From: Flagellimonas sp. 389
GTDB taxonomy: Bacteria > Bacteroidota > Bacteroidia > Flavobacteriales > Flavobacteriaceae
Assembly: GCF_018449435.1 (NCBI RefSeq)
Contig: NZ_JAHCMU010000001.1
Coordinates: 279,299 to 343,298 of the forward strand
Direction: 5' to 3'
DNA length: 64,000 nucleotides
In this document: positions 42,949 through 52,486 of the stretch, one piece after another
How the letters are laid out: the number at the start of each line of letters is the position of its first letter
How positions within the stretch are numbered: position 1 is the first letter of the stretch
The notes under the pieces: model-generated
The model's input: the letters and a program-made list of their open reading frames with translations, nothing else
What the model was told of the DNA's origin: nothing
The model's database searches: none
Translations under genes and position numbers: made by a program

Positions 42949-44133
42949 ATGATTAAGATGAAAAATTTCACGTTAGCATTTGTTGTTTTATTTCATATCA
43001 TTTCTTGCGGTTCAGAATCTGGGAGCATAACTATTGTACCAAGAGAAGAGGGTGTCCAGGAGCAACCAGTAAACGAAAACCCTAGTGAAGAAAGTGGTGC
43101 TGCCAGTGAATTTGATGATGGAGTAATGCGAAACCTTTCATCTGTTGAAATTGTTGCCGAAATGAAGACAGGATGGAATTTAGGAAATAGCCTAGACGCC
43201 GAAGGCCCAGATGAAACCTTTTGGGGTAATCCCGCAACAACACAAGCTATGATAGATGAAGTGTCCAACCGAGGGTTCAATACATTGAGAGTACCTGTTA
43301 CCTGGCGTTTTCATCAGGGAGATGCCCCCAGTTATACCATAGAGGAAAGTTGGTTTGATAGGGTTGAAGAAGTGGTTAATTATGGAAGAGCCAATAACAT
43401 GTATGTCATCATCAACGTACATCATGACGATCCTTGGATTATACCTACTTATGAAAAAGGTGATGAAGTAAAGGACAGGCTTTCCAAACTATGGACACAA
43501 ATTGCGAATAGATTCAAAAACTATAGCGACTACTTAATTTTTGAAACGCTAAACGAACCCCGCTTTGAAAACTCCCCAGAAGAATGGACGGGCGGAACTC
43601 TCGAAGGAAGGGATATGGTCAACCAATATCACCAAGTGAGTTTAGATGCTATTCGGGCCACTGGAGGAAACAACAGTTTAAGGCAAATCATGATTTCTAC
43701 CTATGCCGCCAGTACATTATCTCTTGCCATGGACGCCCTGATCGTTCCAAATGATGACCAAAGAACAATAATCTCCCTACATTCCTATTTTCCGTTCCCT
43801 TTCACATTAGAGGGAACCGACAGCACTTGGGGCACGGATGAGGACAAAGCACAGCTCGGGGCTGAAATGGATCGGATAAAGGCTAAATTTACTGACAATG
43901 GAAAAGCTGTGGTATTAGGGGAATGGGCCTCTGGCAACCAAAGTAACTTGGATGACCGTATTGCCCATGCAACATTTTATGCCCAAGCCGCTGCGGAAAG
44001 AGGCTTTTCAAGTGTTTGGTGGGATAACGGAAATAGCAATGTTTCCAATGATGGGCTCGCTATTTTCAATAGACAGAACCTGACTTGGCCCTTTGGTGAA
44101 ATTGCCGATATTATTGTGGAAGCCAATAAATAA
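42949..44133 (+). CDS. GH5 family endo-glucanase/hemicellulase lipoprotein
   Basis: A 394-residue surface or periplasmic lipoprotein enzyme. The lipobox is FHIISCG, followed by a Ser/Glu/Pro linker to about residue 55, then a GH5 barrel: MKTGWNLGNSLDA, NTLRVPVTW, YVIINVHHDD, FETLNEPR with the acid/base Glu203, and VLGEWAS with the nucleophile Glu325. The WNLGNSLD and HHDDPW features resemble subfamily GH5_4, whose members cut beta-1,4-glucan, xyloglucan, mixed-linkage glucan or xylan. Start ATG 42949 is used; ATG 42958 (MKNFTLAF) is as likely. It is convergent with the VCBS protein gene and physically belongs to the PUL. Confidence 0.9.
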   Translation: MIKMKNFTLAFVVLFHIISCGSESGSITIVPREEGVQEQPVNENPSEESGAASEFDDGVMRNLSSVEIVAEMKTGWNLGNSLDAEGPDETFWGNPATTQAMIDEVSNRGFNTLRVPVTWRFHQGDAPSYTIEESWFDRVEEVVNYGRANNMYVIINVHHDDPWIIPTYEKGDEVKDRLSKLWTQIANRFKNYSDYLIFETLNEPRFENSPEEWTGGTLEGRDMVNQYHQVSLDAIRATGGNNSLRQIMISTYAASTLSLAMDALIVPNDDQRTIISLHSYFPFPFTLEGTDSTWGTDEDKAQLGAEMDRIKAKFTDNGKAVVLGEWASGNQSNLDDRIAHATFYAQAAAERGFSSVWWDNGNSNVSNDGLAIFNRQNLTWPFGEIADIIVEANK

Positions 44134-44177
44134 GATACAGTTAGTCTAATTTCAACATTACTTTACAATAATGTGTC

Positions 44178-47100
44178 TCAAAATTTCATTTGAATTTTAA
44201 CAGTAATGAATTTTAAAAAATCATTGTTTTGGGCCACCAATATGTAGGGCTTCCCCTGTATAGTAATCGTAGCTAAATCTTTTACGTCGCCATCCATAAA
44301 AAGTCCGGTTTCTTGTGGAGTTTTTGTTTCAAATGTTTTGTTGTTCAATCCTTTTAAGAACATTCCGTGGCCAGCATCAGCTCTAGGGGTTTCTACTTCG
44401 GATGCAAATAAATTGCCCCCCATAACAATATCCTTTACACCATCTAAATCAAAATCCGCAATTAATATTTGGTTTGTTGGAGCTATTTGAGCTCTTAGCG
44501 GTAAATTATTTCTCTTAAACTTTCCATCTTCATTAATAAAAATGGCACTTTTAAAGGACGATACTTGGTAATGAATGCTGCTTTCCAGCTTTTTTTCCCC
44601 ATATACATCTACCAAAGTAGCTTTGGAAAAGGCATCATAATTTTCAAACTTCTTTTTCATCGATGGCATCTGTTGTGAAGTACATTCCCTCCCCCTTACC
44701 GGGTATTGCTCCCCATCATTATAATAACTCAAAACAATATCATTGGTTCTGTTTCCATCAAAATCATTTAAGAAAACATCGAAAGTTGCATTTTCAGAAG
44801 CTTTATATTTATAATTTTCACCAAGATTTCCGGCAACAAGATCTATATCACCATCATTGTCAATGTCACTTGCCTTTAGACCGAACCACCAGCCCATAGT
44901 ATCGTCCAGACCTAACGCTTTGGTCATTTCTTTAAAACCTTGTCCCTCTTCGTTCCTAAAAATTCGCAACTTCATCCATTCTCCCGTAATCGCCAAGTCT
45001 TTCCATCCATCATTATCATAATCCAGCCATTGCGCAGCTGTTACCAACCCCATCTGATTGAAATCCGGTGCAATTTTACGGGTTGCATTGATAAATGTAG
45101 GAGTACCTGGTTTGCTTATATTTTCTAAGATATAACTCGTAGCAGGATAAGGATAGTTTCCGGGAATCAATCTTCCGCCCACAAATAGATCTTGGTCACC
45201 GTCTTTATCAAAATCACAGGCATAGACTCTACTGCCACTCTCAAATAGCTGTGGTAGTGCATTTGTATCTTTTACAAAATTTCCTTTCCCTTGATTGATG
45301 TAAAGTCTATCCTGAAGCATCGGAGAGCCTGGCTTGAACTCATTACCCCCGCTAACAATGTAAAGATCATTGTCCCCATCGCCGTCAGCATCGAAAATTA
45401 GTGCACCAATATCTTCGTACATCCTATCTTGTAGAAGAATCTCCAATTTTTGTTGTTCAAAAGAACCGTTCACTTTTTGGAAAAACAAGCCTCCCGGATA
45501 TTTTGTAGCAGCACCAATATAAAAGTCATCCAAGCCATCACCATTTAAATCGCCAACAGCTAAACCAGGTCCAAATCTCGACGTCTTGTGTGGTAAGAGA
45601 ATTTCATTCTTAAAATCATCATAGTTATTTTCTTTATGCTTGTAAAGCGCTAAGGTGTCCGAATAGCTATCAAATAGTTTGGCAGCAACATTGTTTTTTT
45701 TAATTTCATTTTTAGCCAGTTCCAAATCCAATACCAAATTGGCATTAACCTCAACATTGGTCAGTTTCTGTATTTTTTGATTGGGCCATATCACAATAAG
45801 GCTATCTATTAGCTCATCTTTACCCAAGCCAAAATGAAGTTTTGGTGCTATGGAGGACTGAAAACCCCTGCTCAATGTAACTTCCTGAACTTGATGAATT
45901 TTGTTATGAAATACATGCACTTTGGCACCTATACCGTATCTATTTTTTGAATTCCCCTTAAAAGCTAAAGTAATATGGTTGTTGATGTCCGAGCTATGGT
46001 TTTCGAATACAGATACTGCTTTATCTATATTATTGGTAACCAGTTCTAGATCTCCATCATTATCCAAATCCACATAAACGGCACCATTTGAAAAGCCTTT
46101 ATCCTCTATGCCCCATGTTTTATTGCTTCTTGAAAAAGTAAGGTCTCCATTATTTTTAAAAATATAATTATCAATAGGTTCAGATGGAATACGAAGACTT
46201 TTGACCAACAAACTGTCTTTATGCTTCTTTTCTCCTTTAAGGCTTTCAAAATAGTCCTTATTGTTTATTTCCCTTCGAGTTCCATTGGAAACGAAAAGAT
46301 CTTTAAAGCCATCATTATCAAAATCTGCCAATAAAGGAGCCCAACTCCAGTCTGTTGATGAAACACCCGCCAAGCGGGAGATATCCTTGAGTTTTGGAAT
46401 GCCGTTATGACTGAATCCCGTATTCATCTGTAACGCATTCTGCATAAATTGATACTGGAATCCCACGCGTTCAATATTCTCAAAGAGTTCGGGGTTCATA
46501 CTGGCCATATTGGCCTTGGACCTGCGGTTTGAAGCAGCATCCATATCCATTTGGATGATATCAAAATACCCATCATTGTTGAAGTCGGCGATATCTACGC
46601 CCATTCCGTAAAATGCTGTATGCACGGTTGCATTCTTGATCTCATTTTTGAATGTACCGTCTTTTTGGTTGATGTACATGCAATCCGGAGTACCAAAATC
46701 ATTGGATACATAAAGATCTGTCCAACCATCGTCGTTTAAATCGGATGCCGTAACGCTCAAAGAAAGACTGTATAGTTTTACTCCAGAAGATTCCGTGATT
46801 TTTGTAAAATGTCCGCTATCGTTCCTGTACAGGTTATCTGTTTCTAAATCGGTTACCCTATCCATTCGCATCTTGTAGTGATGACTATTGTATTCAAATG
46901 GTGTTATAGGATAATTGGCAACGAATACATCCAAGTCACCATCATTGTCAAAATCAAAAAAAGTGGCATCTACACTATTTCCTCCATCATCTAGACCAAA
47001 CTCAGCAGCCTTTTCTACAAAAGTATTGTCGCCTTGATTGATGAAGAGCTGGTTCTTTTTAGTACCGGATTGACCAGCTACCAAACAATAGATATCCAAG

Positions 47101-47501
47101 AGCCCATCTCCATTTACATCGGCCATGGTAGTTCCGGTATACCATCTATTATCGCCCTCTAAACCAGATTCTGAAGTAATATCCGTAAACGTTAAATCTC
47201 CGTTGTTTAGGTAGAGTTTGTTCTCGACCATGTTTCCTGAAAAAAAGAGGTCCATAAAGCCATCGTTATTGATATCTCCGGCAGACACCCCTCCTCCCAT
47301 ATATAAATAGGGATAGGTAAAGTAGTTTAATGTATCTGTCTCTACTAGTGTATTTTCAAAAGCTATTCCCGTAGTTTTAGCCGAAAGCTTGGTAAAAATG
47401 ATATTATCCTCGTTTATATTTTCGTCTTTTTCGATATCATTGGTCTTATCCGCACAGCTGAAGCATACCAATACACCCACTACTATTAAAGCCCGTAACA
47501 T
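44178..47501 (-). CDS. VCBS/FG-GAP repeat lipoprotein with ASPIC/UnbV domain
   Basis: An 1107-residue lipoprotein (lipobox VLVCFSCAD, Cys about 16). It consists of many FG-GAP/VCBS repeats of the form GDINNDGFMDLFFSGN, each with Ca-binding-like DxNxDG loops, forming beta-propellers, and an ASPIC/UnbV segment in the middle (SRGFQSSIAPKLHFGLGKDELIDSLIVIWPN, about residues 545-580). Such proteins are common in PULs of marine Bacteroidota; their task is unknown, perhaps surface binding of glycans or complexes. It is the last gene after susC-susD on the minus strand, 118 bases from susD. Confidence 0.88.
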   Translation of the reverse strand: MLRALIVVGVLVCFSCADKTNDIEKDENINEDNIIFTKLSAKTTGIAFENTLVETDTLNYFTYPYLYMGGGVSAGDINNDGFMDLFFSGNMVENKLYLNNGDLTFTDITSESGLEGDNRWYTGTTMADVNGDGLLDIYCLVAGQSGTKKNQLFINQGDNTFVEKAAEFGLDDGGNSVDATFFDFDNDGDLDVFVANYPITPFEYNSHHYKMRMDRVTDLETDNLYRNDSGHFTKITESSGVKLYSLSLSVTASDLNDDGWTDLYVSNDFGTPDCMYINQKDGTFKNEIKNATVHTAFYGMGVDIADFNNDGYFDIIQMDMDAASNRRSKANMASMNPELFENIERVGFQYQFMQNALQMNTGFSHNGIPKLKDISRLAGVSSTDWSWAPLLADFDNDGFKDLFVSNGTRREINNKDYFESLKGEKKHKDSLLVKSLRIPSEPIDNYIFKNNGDLTFSRSNKTWGIEDKGFSNGAVYVDLDNDGDLELVTNNIDKAVSVFENHSSDINNHITLAFKGNSKNRYGIGAKVHVFHNKIHQVQEVTLSRGFQSSIAPKLHFGLGKDELIDSLIVIWPNQKIQKLTNVEVNANLVLDLELAKNEIKKNNVAAKLFDSYSDTLALYKHKENNYDDFKNEILLPHKTSRFGPGLAVGDLNGDGLDDFYIGAATKYPGGLFFQKVNGSFEQQKLEILLQDRMYEDIGALIFDADGDGDNDLYIVSGGNEFKPGSPMLQDRLYINQGKGNFVKDTNALPQLFESGSRVYACDFDKDGDQDLFVGGRLIPGNYPYPATSYILENISKPGTPTFINATRKIAPDFNQMGLVTAAQWLDYDNDGWKDLAITGEWMKLRIFRNEEGQGFKEMTKALGLDDTMGWWFGLKASDIDNDGDIDLVAGNLGENYKYKASENATFDVFLNDFDGNRTNDIVLSYYNDGEQYPVRGRECTSQQMPSMKKKFENYDAFSKATLVDVYGEKKLESSIHYQVSSFKSAIFINEDGKFKRNNLPLRAQIAPTNQILIADFDLDGVKDIVMGGNLFASEVETPRADAGHGMFLKGLNNKTFETKTPQETGLFMDGDVKDLATITIQGKPYILVAQNNDFLKFITVKIQMKF

Positions 47502-47619
47502 ACTTCCTTTTGTTTTAAACGTCTTACAATTAAACTATTTCCTAAAAGTACCGATAAAGTAAATGAGCGAAAATTAAATCTCCGCTCATTCGAATTAACT
47601 AAACTAACTCAATACAATC

Positions 47620-49164
47620 TTAATACCCGGGATTTTGATCACCTGGTCCAATGGCAGTGTTGCTATCAATTTCGTTCTGCGGTATTGGCATGACCCTGTG
47701 TACATTGGGATCATAATTCCGAACAACTCGTAACGAGGGGTCTGGATTATTAAAGTTGGCATCGGGGAAAATGGAAAGTTCTTGGTCATCCAAATTCCAT
47801 CGTACCAAATCATCAAAACGTTGTTGTTCCCCACAAAGTTCCACAAATCGTTCATGGACAATGGCGTTAAAGACCTGTTCCGAGGTATTCACCGGAAATC
47901 CCCGTGCATCCATTACGGCAGTTCCATACTCTGGCATCCCTGCACGATTTCTTATCTGATTTAGAAAATCTACTGCTGCTTCATTATTACCCAAGTTCAA
48001 TTCAACTTCGGCCTGCATCAAGATAACATCTGCATAACGAAGTATTCTAACATTTATACCACTATTTTCGGATACGGCCACTTCATCATATAATTGTGAA
48101 AATTTATACCAGACCGGTGCCCCAACAGAACCTGACTGACCAGGAAAAGCAAGGTTGTTAGCTGGACCATAAAGGCTATCCGTGAATAAAATGGCAACAC
48201 TTTGCCTAGGATCATCCTCCTCAAATTCGGCAATGACTTTTTCGGAAGGTCGCGCATTCCCCCATCCTGTGTAATCTTGCGAACGGAAAGTTACTTCGGA
48301 AGTACCTATACCAGTTTGTGCCCAACGTTCCTGTTCCGTTCCCACTTCGCCATTATATCCTATTTCAAACATGGACTCATCATTATGCTCTCCAGATTCG
48401 CTGAAGTTATCACGATAATCTTCCAAGGGCAGTAAGGTGTGATTTGCAACATTGCTAAAAGCTTCTTTCGCCTCAGAAAACATTTCCCGATGCAGGTAAA
48501 CTTTACCCAACAGCGCATAAGCCGCTTCCCTGGTAACCCTTCCTACCTCTGTCGATCCCTTGGGAAGTGTCAATTGCGCTGAAAGTTTTAAATCTGCTAT
48601 CATTTGACCATAAATTTCATCAGCAGTGGCTCTTGGTGTATCTTCCAATTGAGTTTCCAAATCAATTTTAAGAGGAACGCCCCCAAAACGTTTTACCAGA
48701 TGATAGTAATAGAGTCCTCTCAGAAAGTAGGCTTGACCCAAGGCATTATCAACGTCAGCATCCGTAAAATCACTCGTAACAGCATTCGTTCGCATCCGTT
48801 CCTCATTTCCAATTACAAAATTACAGGCCCCTACACCATTAAAACATGCCGTCCAAAACAATGCAATATTAGGGATGGTTGGGTTTAACTCAAATCTATT
48901 AAAGGGAGCAAAATTTGCATCTCCACTGGAAACCACCTCATCTGATATTGCATCTGGCAAAACATATCCATCACGTTGATATAAAATCTGAAATTGATTA
49001 TAACTTGAGTTTACCGCAGCTTCGATTTGACTTAATGATTCAAAGAAAATCTCAGGATTCAATGCATTTGTGTTTTCCACAGGTACATTATCATCACAGG
49101 ACAAGAAGAACAGCGTAAAGAGTAGCACAGTGCTCTTTATATAATAATTACCGATTCTTTTCAT
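47620..49164 (-). CDS. SusD/RagB-type glycan-binding outer-membrane lipoprotein
   Basis: A 514-residue SusD-like protein, which sits as a lid on its SusC partner and binds oligosaccharides at the cell surface. The lipobox is LFFLSCDD; the fold is TPR-like helical (ALGQAYFLRGLYYYHLVKRFGGVPL, EAAYALLGKVYLHREMFSEAKEAF) with the C-terminal RYADVILMQAEVELNLGNNEAAVDFLNQIRNRAG and VHERFVELCGEQQRFDDLVRW typical of the family. It starts 19 bases after susC on the same strand. Ligand by context: xylan- or glucan-type oligosaccharides. Confidence 0.95.
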   Translation of the reverse strand: MKRIGNYYIKSTVLLFTLFFLSCDDNVPVENTNALNPEIFFESLSQIEAAVNSSYNQFQILYQRDGYVLPDAISDEVVSSGDANFAPFNRFELNPTIPNIALFWTACFNGVGACNFVIGNEERMRTNAVTSDFTDADVDNALGQAYFLRGLYYYHLVKRFGGVPLKIDLETQLEDTPRATADEIYGQMIADLKLSAQLTLPKGSTEVGRVTREAAYALLGKVYLHREMFSEAKEAFSNVANHTLLPLEDYRDNFSESGEHNDESMFEIGYNGEVGTEQERWAQTGIGTSEVTFRSQDYTGWGNARPSEKVIAEFEEDDPRQSVAILFTDSLYGPANNLAFPGQSGSVGAPVWYKFSQLYDEVAVSENSGINVRILRYADVILMQAEVELNLGNNEAAVDFLNQIRNRAGMPEYGTAVMDARGFPVNTSEQVFNAIVHERFVELCGEQQRFDDLVRWNLDDQELSIFPDANFNNPDPSLRVVRNYDPNVHRVMPIPQNEIDSNTAIGPGDQNPGY

Positions 49165-49183
49165 GTTAACAATTTTTATTTAT

Positions 49184-52100
49184 TTAAAATTCTATTTGAA
49201 CTCCGCTCAAGACCGTAACGGGTCGGGGTTGGGCACTTCTATCAATGCCCAGGCCATCAACCAAACCTTGCGCATTGTAAAAAGGAGCTATTTCGGGATC
49301 TAATCCTGTGTAGTTTGTAAATGTCAGAAGGTTCTGTCCTTGTACATAAAACCGTAATTTTTTAATAATACCGTTGCCTGACTTATTTATCAAAGTATTG
49401 GGAAATGTATATCCGACAGTAACATTTCTTAGCCTAAGGTATGAAGCGTCCTCTATATATCTTGAAGAAATTTCATTATTGATATTCGTTCCAAATCTAA
49501 ATCGAGGTATATCTGTAATATCACCGGGGTTTTGCCATCTGCGCAATACCCTGGCTCCATAGTTTAGTCCTGTTTCTAGCCCTTCCAAGTAAAATATATT
49601 ACTGTTAAAGGCATCCACACCTTGTACTCCATTGAACAAGATATCAAAATCCCAACCATTATATTCTGCCCTAAGATTGATAGCGTAGGTAAAATCTGGA
49701 TTAGGGTTCCCAATAACGTCCCTGTCCTCCAAATTTATTAGGCCATCTCCGTTGAGATCAAGAAATCTTACATCTCCTGCTTGAACCGGTACCGCAGCAT
49801 CGTCATTGTTCGGTAGTTCGGCATCCACCTGTTCCTGAGTAGAATAAACTCCATCTGCCACCAGACCAAAAAAGTGAAACGGCGCTTCGTTCACTGCCAA
49901 CCTGTTCAATGCAGAAGCGAAGGGAGGGTTCAACCTTGCCCTTTCTATTGGTTCTCCAGATACGCCAAGATTTTCTACAATACTTCGATTGGTAGTTAAA
50001 TTTGCCCAAAAATTCCATTTAAATTTACCCTCATAGTCATTATAGCCCAAAGTAAATTCAAAACCATCTACTTCCACGACACCTACATTTCTAATTACGG
50101 TAGAACCCGTTTGGGCGTTCCCTGGAATCCCTGCCGAGGAAGGCAATTCAACCGGAATCAAAAGGTCTTCACTGCGGTTCTTATAATAGTCGGCACCGAA
50201 CTGAATTTGATCGTTTAAAAAGCCTGCATTTAGACCATAGTTTTGCTTTATCTGTGTTTCCCACCGTAAGTCGGCATTAGCAGCATTATTAGGACTTATA
50301 CCTGGAGATGTTTCATCTCCTAAAGAAGCCGGGAGATTTAGACCCAGTGTAGGCAAGAATGCGTTTACGGCATTTCCAGTTCTATTATTTCCTGTTTCCC
50401 CATAACTTGCTCTAAGTTTTAAACTGTTAATGGCTTTCACATTAAACCATTCTTCATTTGATACGTTCCATCCTAACGCCCCAGAAAAAAACCATTGTGA
50501 TGCATTTTCCGGTGAAAATCTTGATGACGTATCACGCCTTCCAGAACCACTAACAGAATATCGATTATCAAATTCATATCCTCCAAGAAAAAGAATAGAG
50601 TTTAGGTTTTCGGGTACCGAGAACGAAGTAGCCCTTGCATTGGGTGAAAAAGCTTCTGGAATCGCTGAAGACACCTCATTATTGTCAGATATCGAAGTTG
50701 ACTCCAACTGTATCTGTGTTTGCTCCAAAACAGCTGAAATATTAACGGAATGTTTATCAAAATCCCTATCAAAAACTAACGTATTGGTGAAGATTGTCTG
50801 TGATAAAGTTTGTCTTGTTTTATTGATAAAATTAATTGGGTTTGCGAACCTTCCGCCATCTTCTTCAAAAGCTCTTATCTCGGAATCCTGCAATAATAAA
50901 TTAGCGTTGAGACCAAATTGAGACCTGAATGAAAGTCCTTTAGCTAGTTTGAAGTTTGCAAAAAGACTCCCTATAGCAGAAGAAAATCTTGTCAAGTTGT
51001 CCTGGTTATCTTGTATTCTTATTTGATTTCGGGAATCGTTAAGGTCATCTGCGTTAGTCCCTCCAAAAAGACCGCTATCCCCTACCACCGGAACATAGGG
51101 AGCTTGCCCTATAATATTTTGCAGGGGATCACGCCCCCCATCCCTCTCAGGAAATACTGTTTCATTATGGGCCAATGAAAGTGTTTGACCAATATCCAAC
51201 CAATTAGAAATACTGGCATCTGTATTTACGTTGAGTGTAGTACGTGTAAAGCCGGTTTCTACAAATACTCCCTGTTGGTCCAATCGGGAAAAACTTAAAT
51301 TATATTTTGCTTTTTCACTACCGCCATTTACGTTACCACTTATGTTGTACATAGGTGCTTGGCGAAAATAGGCTTCTTGCCAATCGGTATCCACACCATT
51401 ACCATCAAATTGAGGGTTATCATTGATTCTCCCGACTGGAAAGTCCGGCCCTCCATTTTGTCCTGCCAAAGCATTGACCTCTCTTAGATATTGAATGTAC
51501 TGTTCCGTATTAAGAAGGTCGTAGCGTCTATTAAACTCTTGAACACCTGTAGAAGCTTCCAATTTAAACGATGCTTTTCCCACTCGACCTTTCTTGGTCG
51601 TTATCAGAATTACACCATTGGTACCCCTTGAACCATAAACCGAAAGGGACGCCGCATCTTTCAAAACATCAATTTTTTCAACACTTGCCAAATCAAGACT
51701 GTTGATACTATTGGTAAAAACTCCATCTACTACGAAAAGCGGAGTGCCATCACCAAAAGTATTGACTCCACGTATCTGTATCAAAGTTTGTGATCCTGGC
51801 GAGCCTCCATTCGTAATATTTACACCAGCTGCCCTACCTTGCAAGGCTTGACCAATGTCCGTGGTAGGAAACTCACTCAACTCCTCAGCATCAATGACCG
51901 ATACAGGTGTGTTTCTTTGTGTCCCATAAGTAACGATTACAACCTCATCCAAATTGAACAGGTCCTCAACAAGAGTAACATCCAGCTCTTTTTGGCCTGT
52001 ATAAGAAATCTCCCTTGTCTTAAATCCAACATATGAAAAGACCAAAACAGCTCCATTATTTACTTTGTCCAGCATGTACTTTCCATCAAAGTCTGTAACC

Positions 52101-52243
52101 ATGCCTACTTGTGTGCCCTTAATAAAAACAGATGCCCCCGGCAAGGGTCCATCACTTGATGTGACTGTTCCGGTAATTAGTTGTCCAATTGCTTGACTGG
52201 TAATCATCAAGAAAAGAACGTAACTTAAATTCTTTAGCCTCAT
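49184..52243 (-). CDS. SusC/RagA-type TonB-dependent transporter
   Basis: A 1019-residue outer-membrane transporter importing oligosaccharides with TonB energy. After the signal peptide (MITSQAIGQ) comes a carboxypeptidase-regulatory-like domain (GTVTSSDGPLPGASVFIKGTQVG), a TonB box-like DEVVIVTYGTQ, the plug (LQGRAAGVNITNGGSPGSQTLIQIRGVNTFGDGTPLFVVDG) and a barrel up to the final RPVTVLSGVQIEF with terminal Phe. It has no anti-sigma-interacting STN domain, so induction must be by the hybrid sensor, not an ECF sigma factor. It is the first gene of the susC-susD operon. Confidence 0.95.
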   Translation of the reverse strand: MRLKNLSYVLFLMITSQAIGQLITGTVTSSDGPLPGASVFIKGTQVGMVTDFDGKYMLDKVNNGAVLVFSYVGFKTREISYTGQKELDVTLVEDLFNLDEVVIVTYGTQRNTPVSVIDAEELSEFPTTDIGQALQGRAAGVNITNGGSPGSQTLIQIRGVNTFGDGTPLFVVDGVFTNSINSLDLASVEKIDVLKDAASLSVYGSRGTNGVILITTKKGRVGKASFKLEASTGVQEFNRRYDLLNTEQYIQYLREVNALAGQNGGPDFPVGRINDNPQFDGNGVDTDWQEAYFRQAPMYNISGNVNGGSEKAKYNLSFSRLDQQGVFVETGFTRTTLNVNTDASISNWLDIGQTLSLAHNETVFPERDGGRDPLQNIIGQAPYVPVVGDSGLFGGTNADDLNDSRNQIRIQDNQDNLTRFSSAIGSLFANFKLAKGLSFRSQFGLNANLLLQDSEIRAFEEDGGRFANPINFINKTRQTLSQTIFTNTLVFDRDFDKHSVNISAVLEQTQIQLESTSISDNNEVSSAIPEAFSPNARATSFSVPENLNSILFLGGYEFDNRYSVSGSGRRDTSSRFSPENASQWFFSGALGWNVSNEEWFNVKAINSLKLRASYGETGNNRTGNAVNAFLPTLGLNLPASLGDETSPGISPNNAANADLRWETQIKQNYGLNAGFLNDQIQFGADYYKNRSEDLLIPVELPSSAGIPGNAQTGSTVIRNVGVVEVDGFEFTLGYNDYEGKFKWNFWANLTTNRSIVENLGVSGEPIERARLNPPFASALNRLAVNEAPFHFFGLVADGVYSTQEQVDAELPNNDDAAVPVQAGDVRFLDLNGDGLINLEDRDVIGNPNPDFTYAINLRAEYNGWDFDILFNGVQGVDAFNSNIFYLEGLETGLNYGARVLRRWQNPGDITDIPRFRFGTNINNEISSRYIEDASYLRLRNVTVGYTFPNTLINKSGNGIIKKLRFYVQGQNLLTFTNYTGLDPEIAPFYNAQGLVDGLGIDRSAQPRPVTVLSGVQIEF

Positions 52244-52486
52244 TTTTAGAATTAGTTTAGTTTGTTTTTCAGATTAAATTTTAGCATTTCCAAAACGATC
52301 TTGGATATCGTTAAAATTTGGTTAAGGCAAGTTATATTTACATCTTGGTCAAGCGAATTCTATTTGATGCAATAAATAGTTCATATGTTGCATTTAAAGA
52401 AAACCCGCTATCGGCAACTCCTCTCAGGAAACTAACCGAAGAATTTATAGGCGTTTTTTTTATAAGAAGGAAAAAGGTGTATCAGC

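Noticed and set aside
44178-47501. Repeats as phase-variable or mobile repeat region
   Set aside because: The repetition is the protein-level FG-GAP/VCBS motif with diverged DNA, not a DNA repeat.
50430-50921. 163-codon plus-strand ORF inside susC
   Set aside because: Shadow of the SusC barrel region on the other strand.
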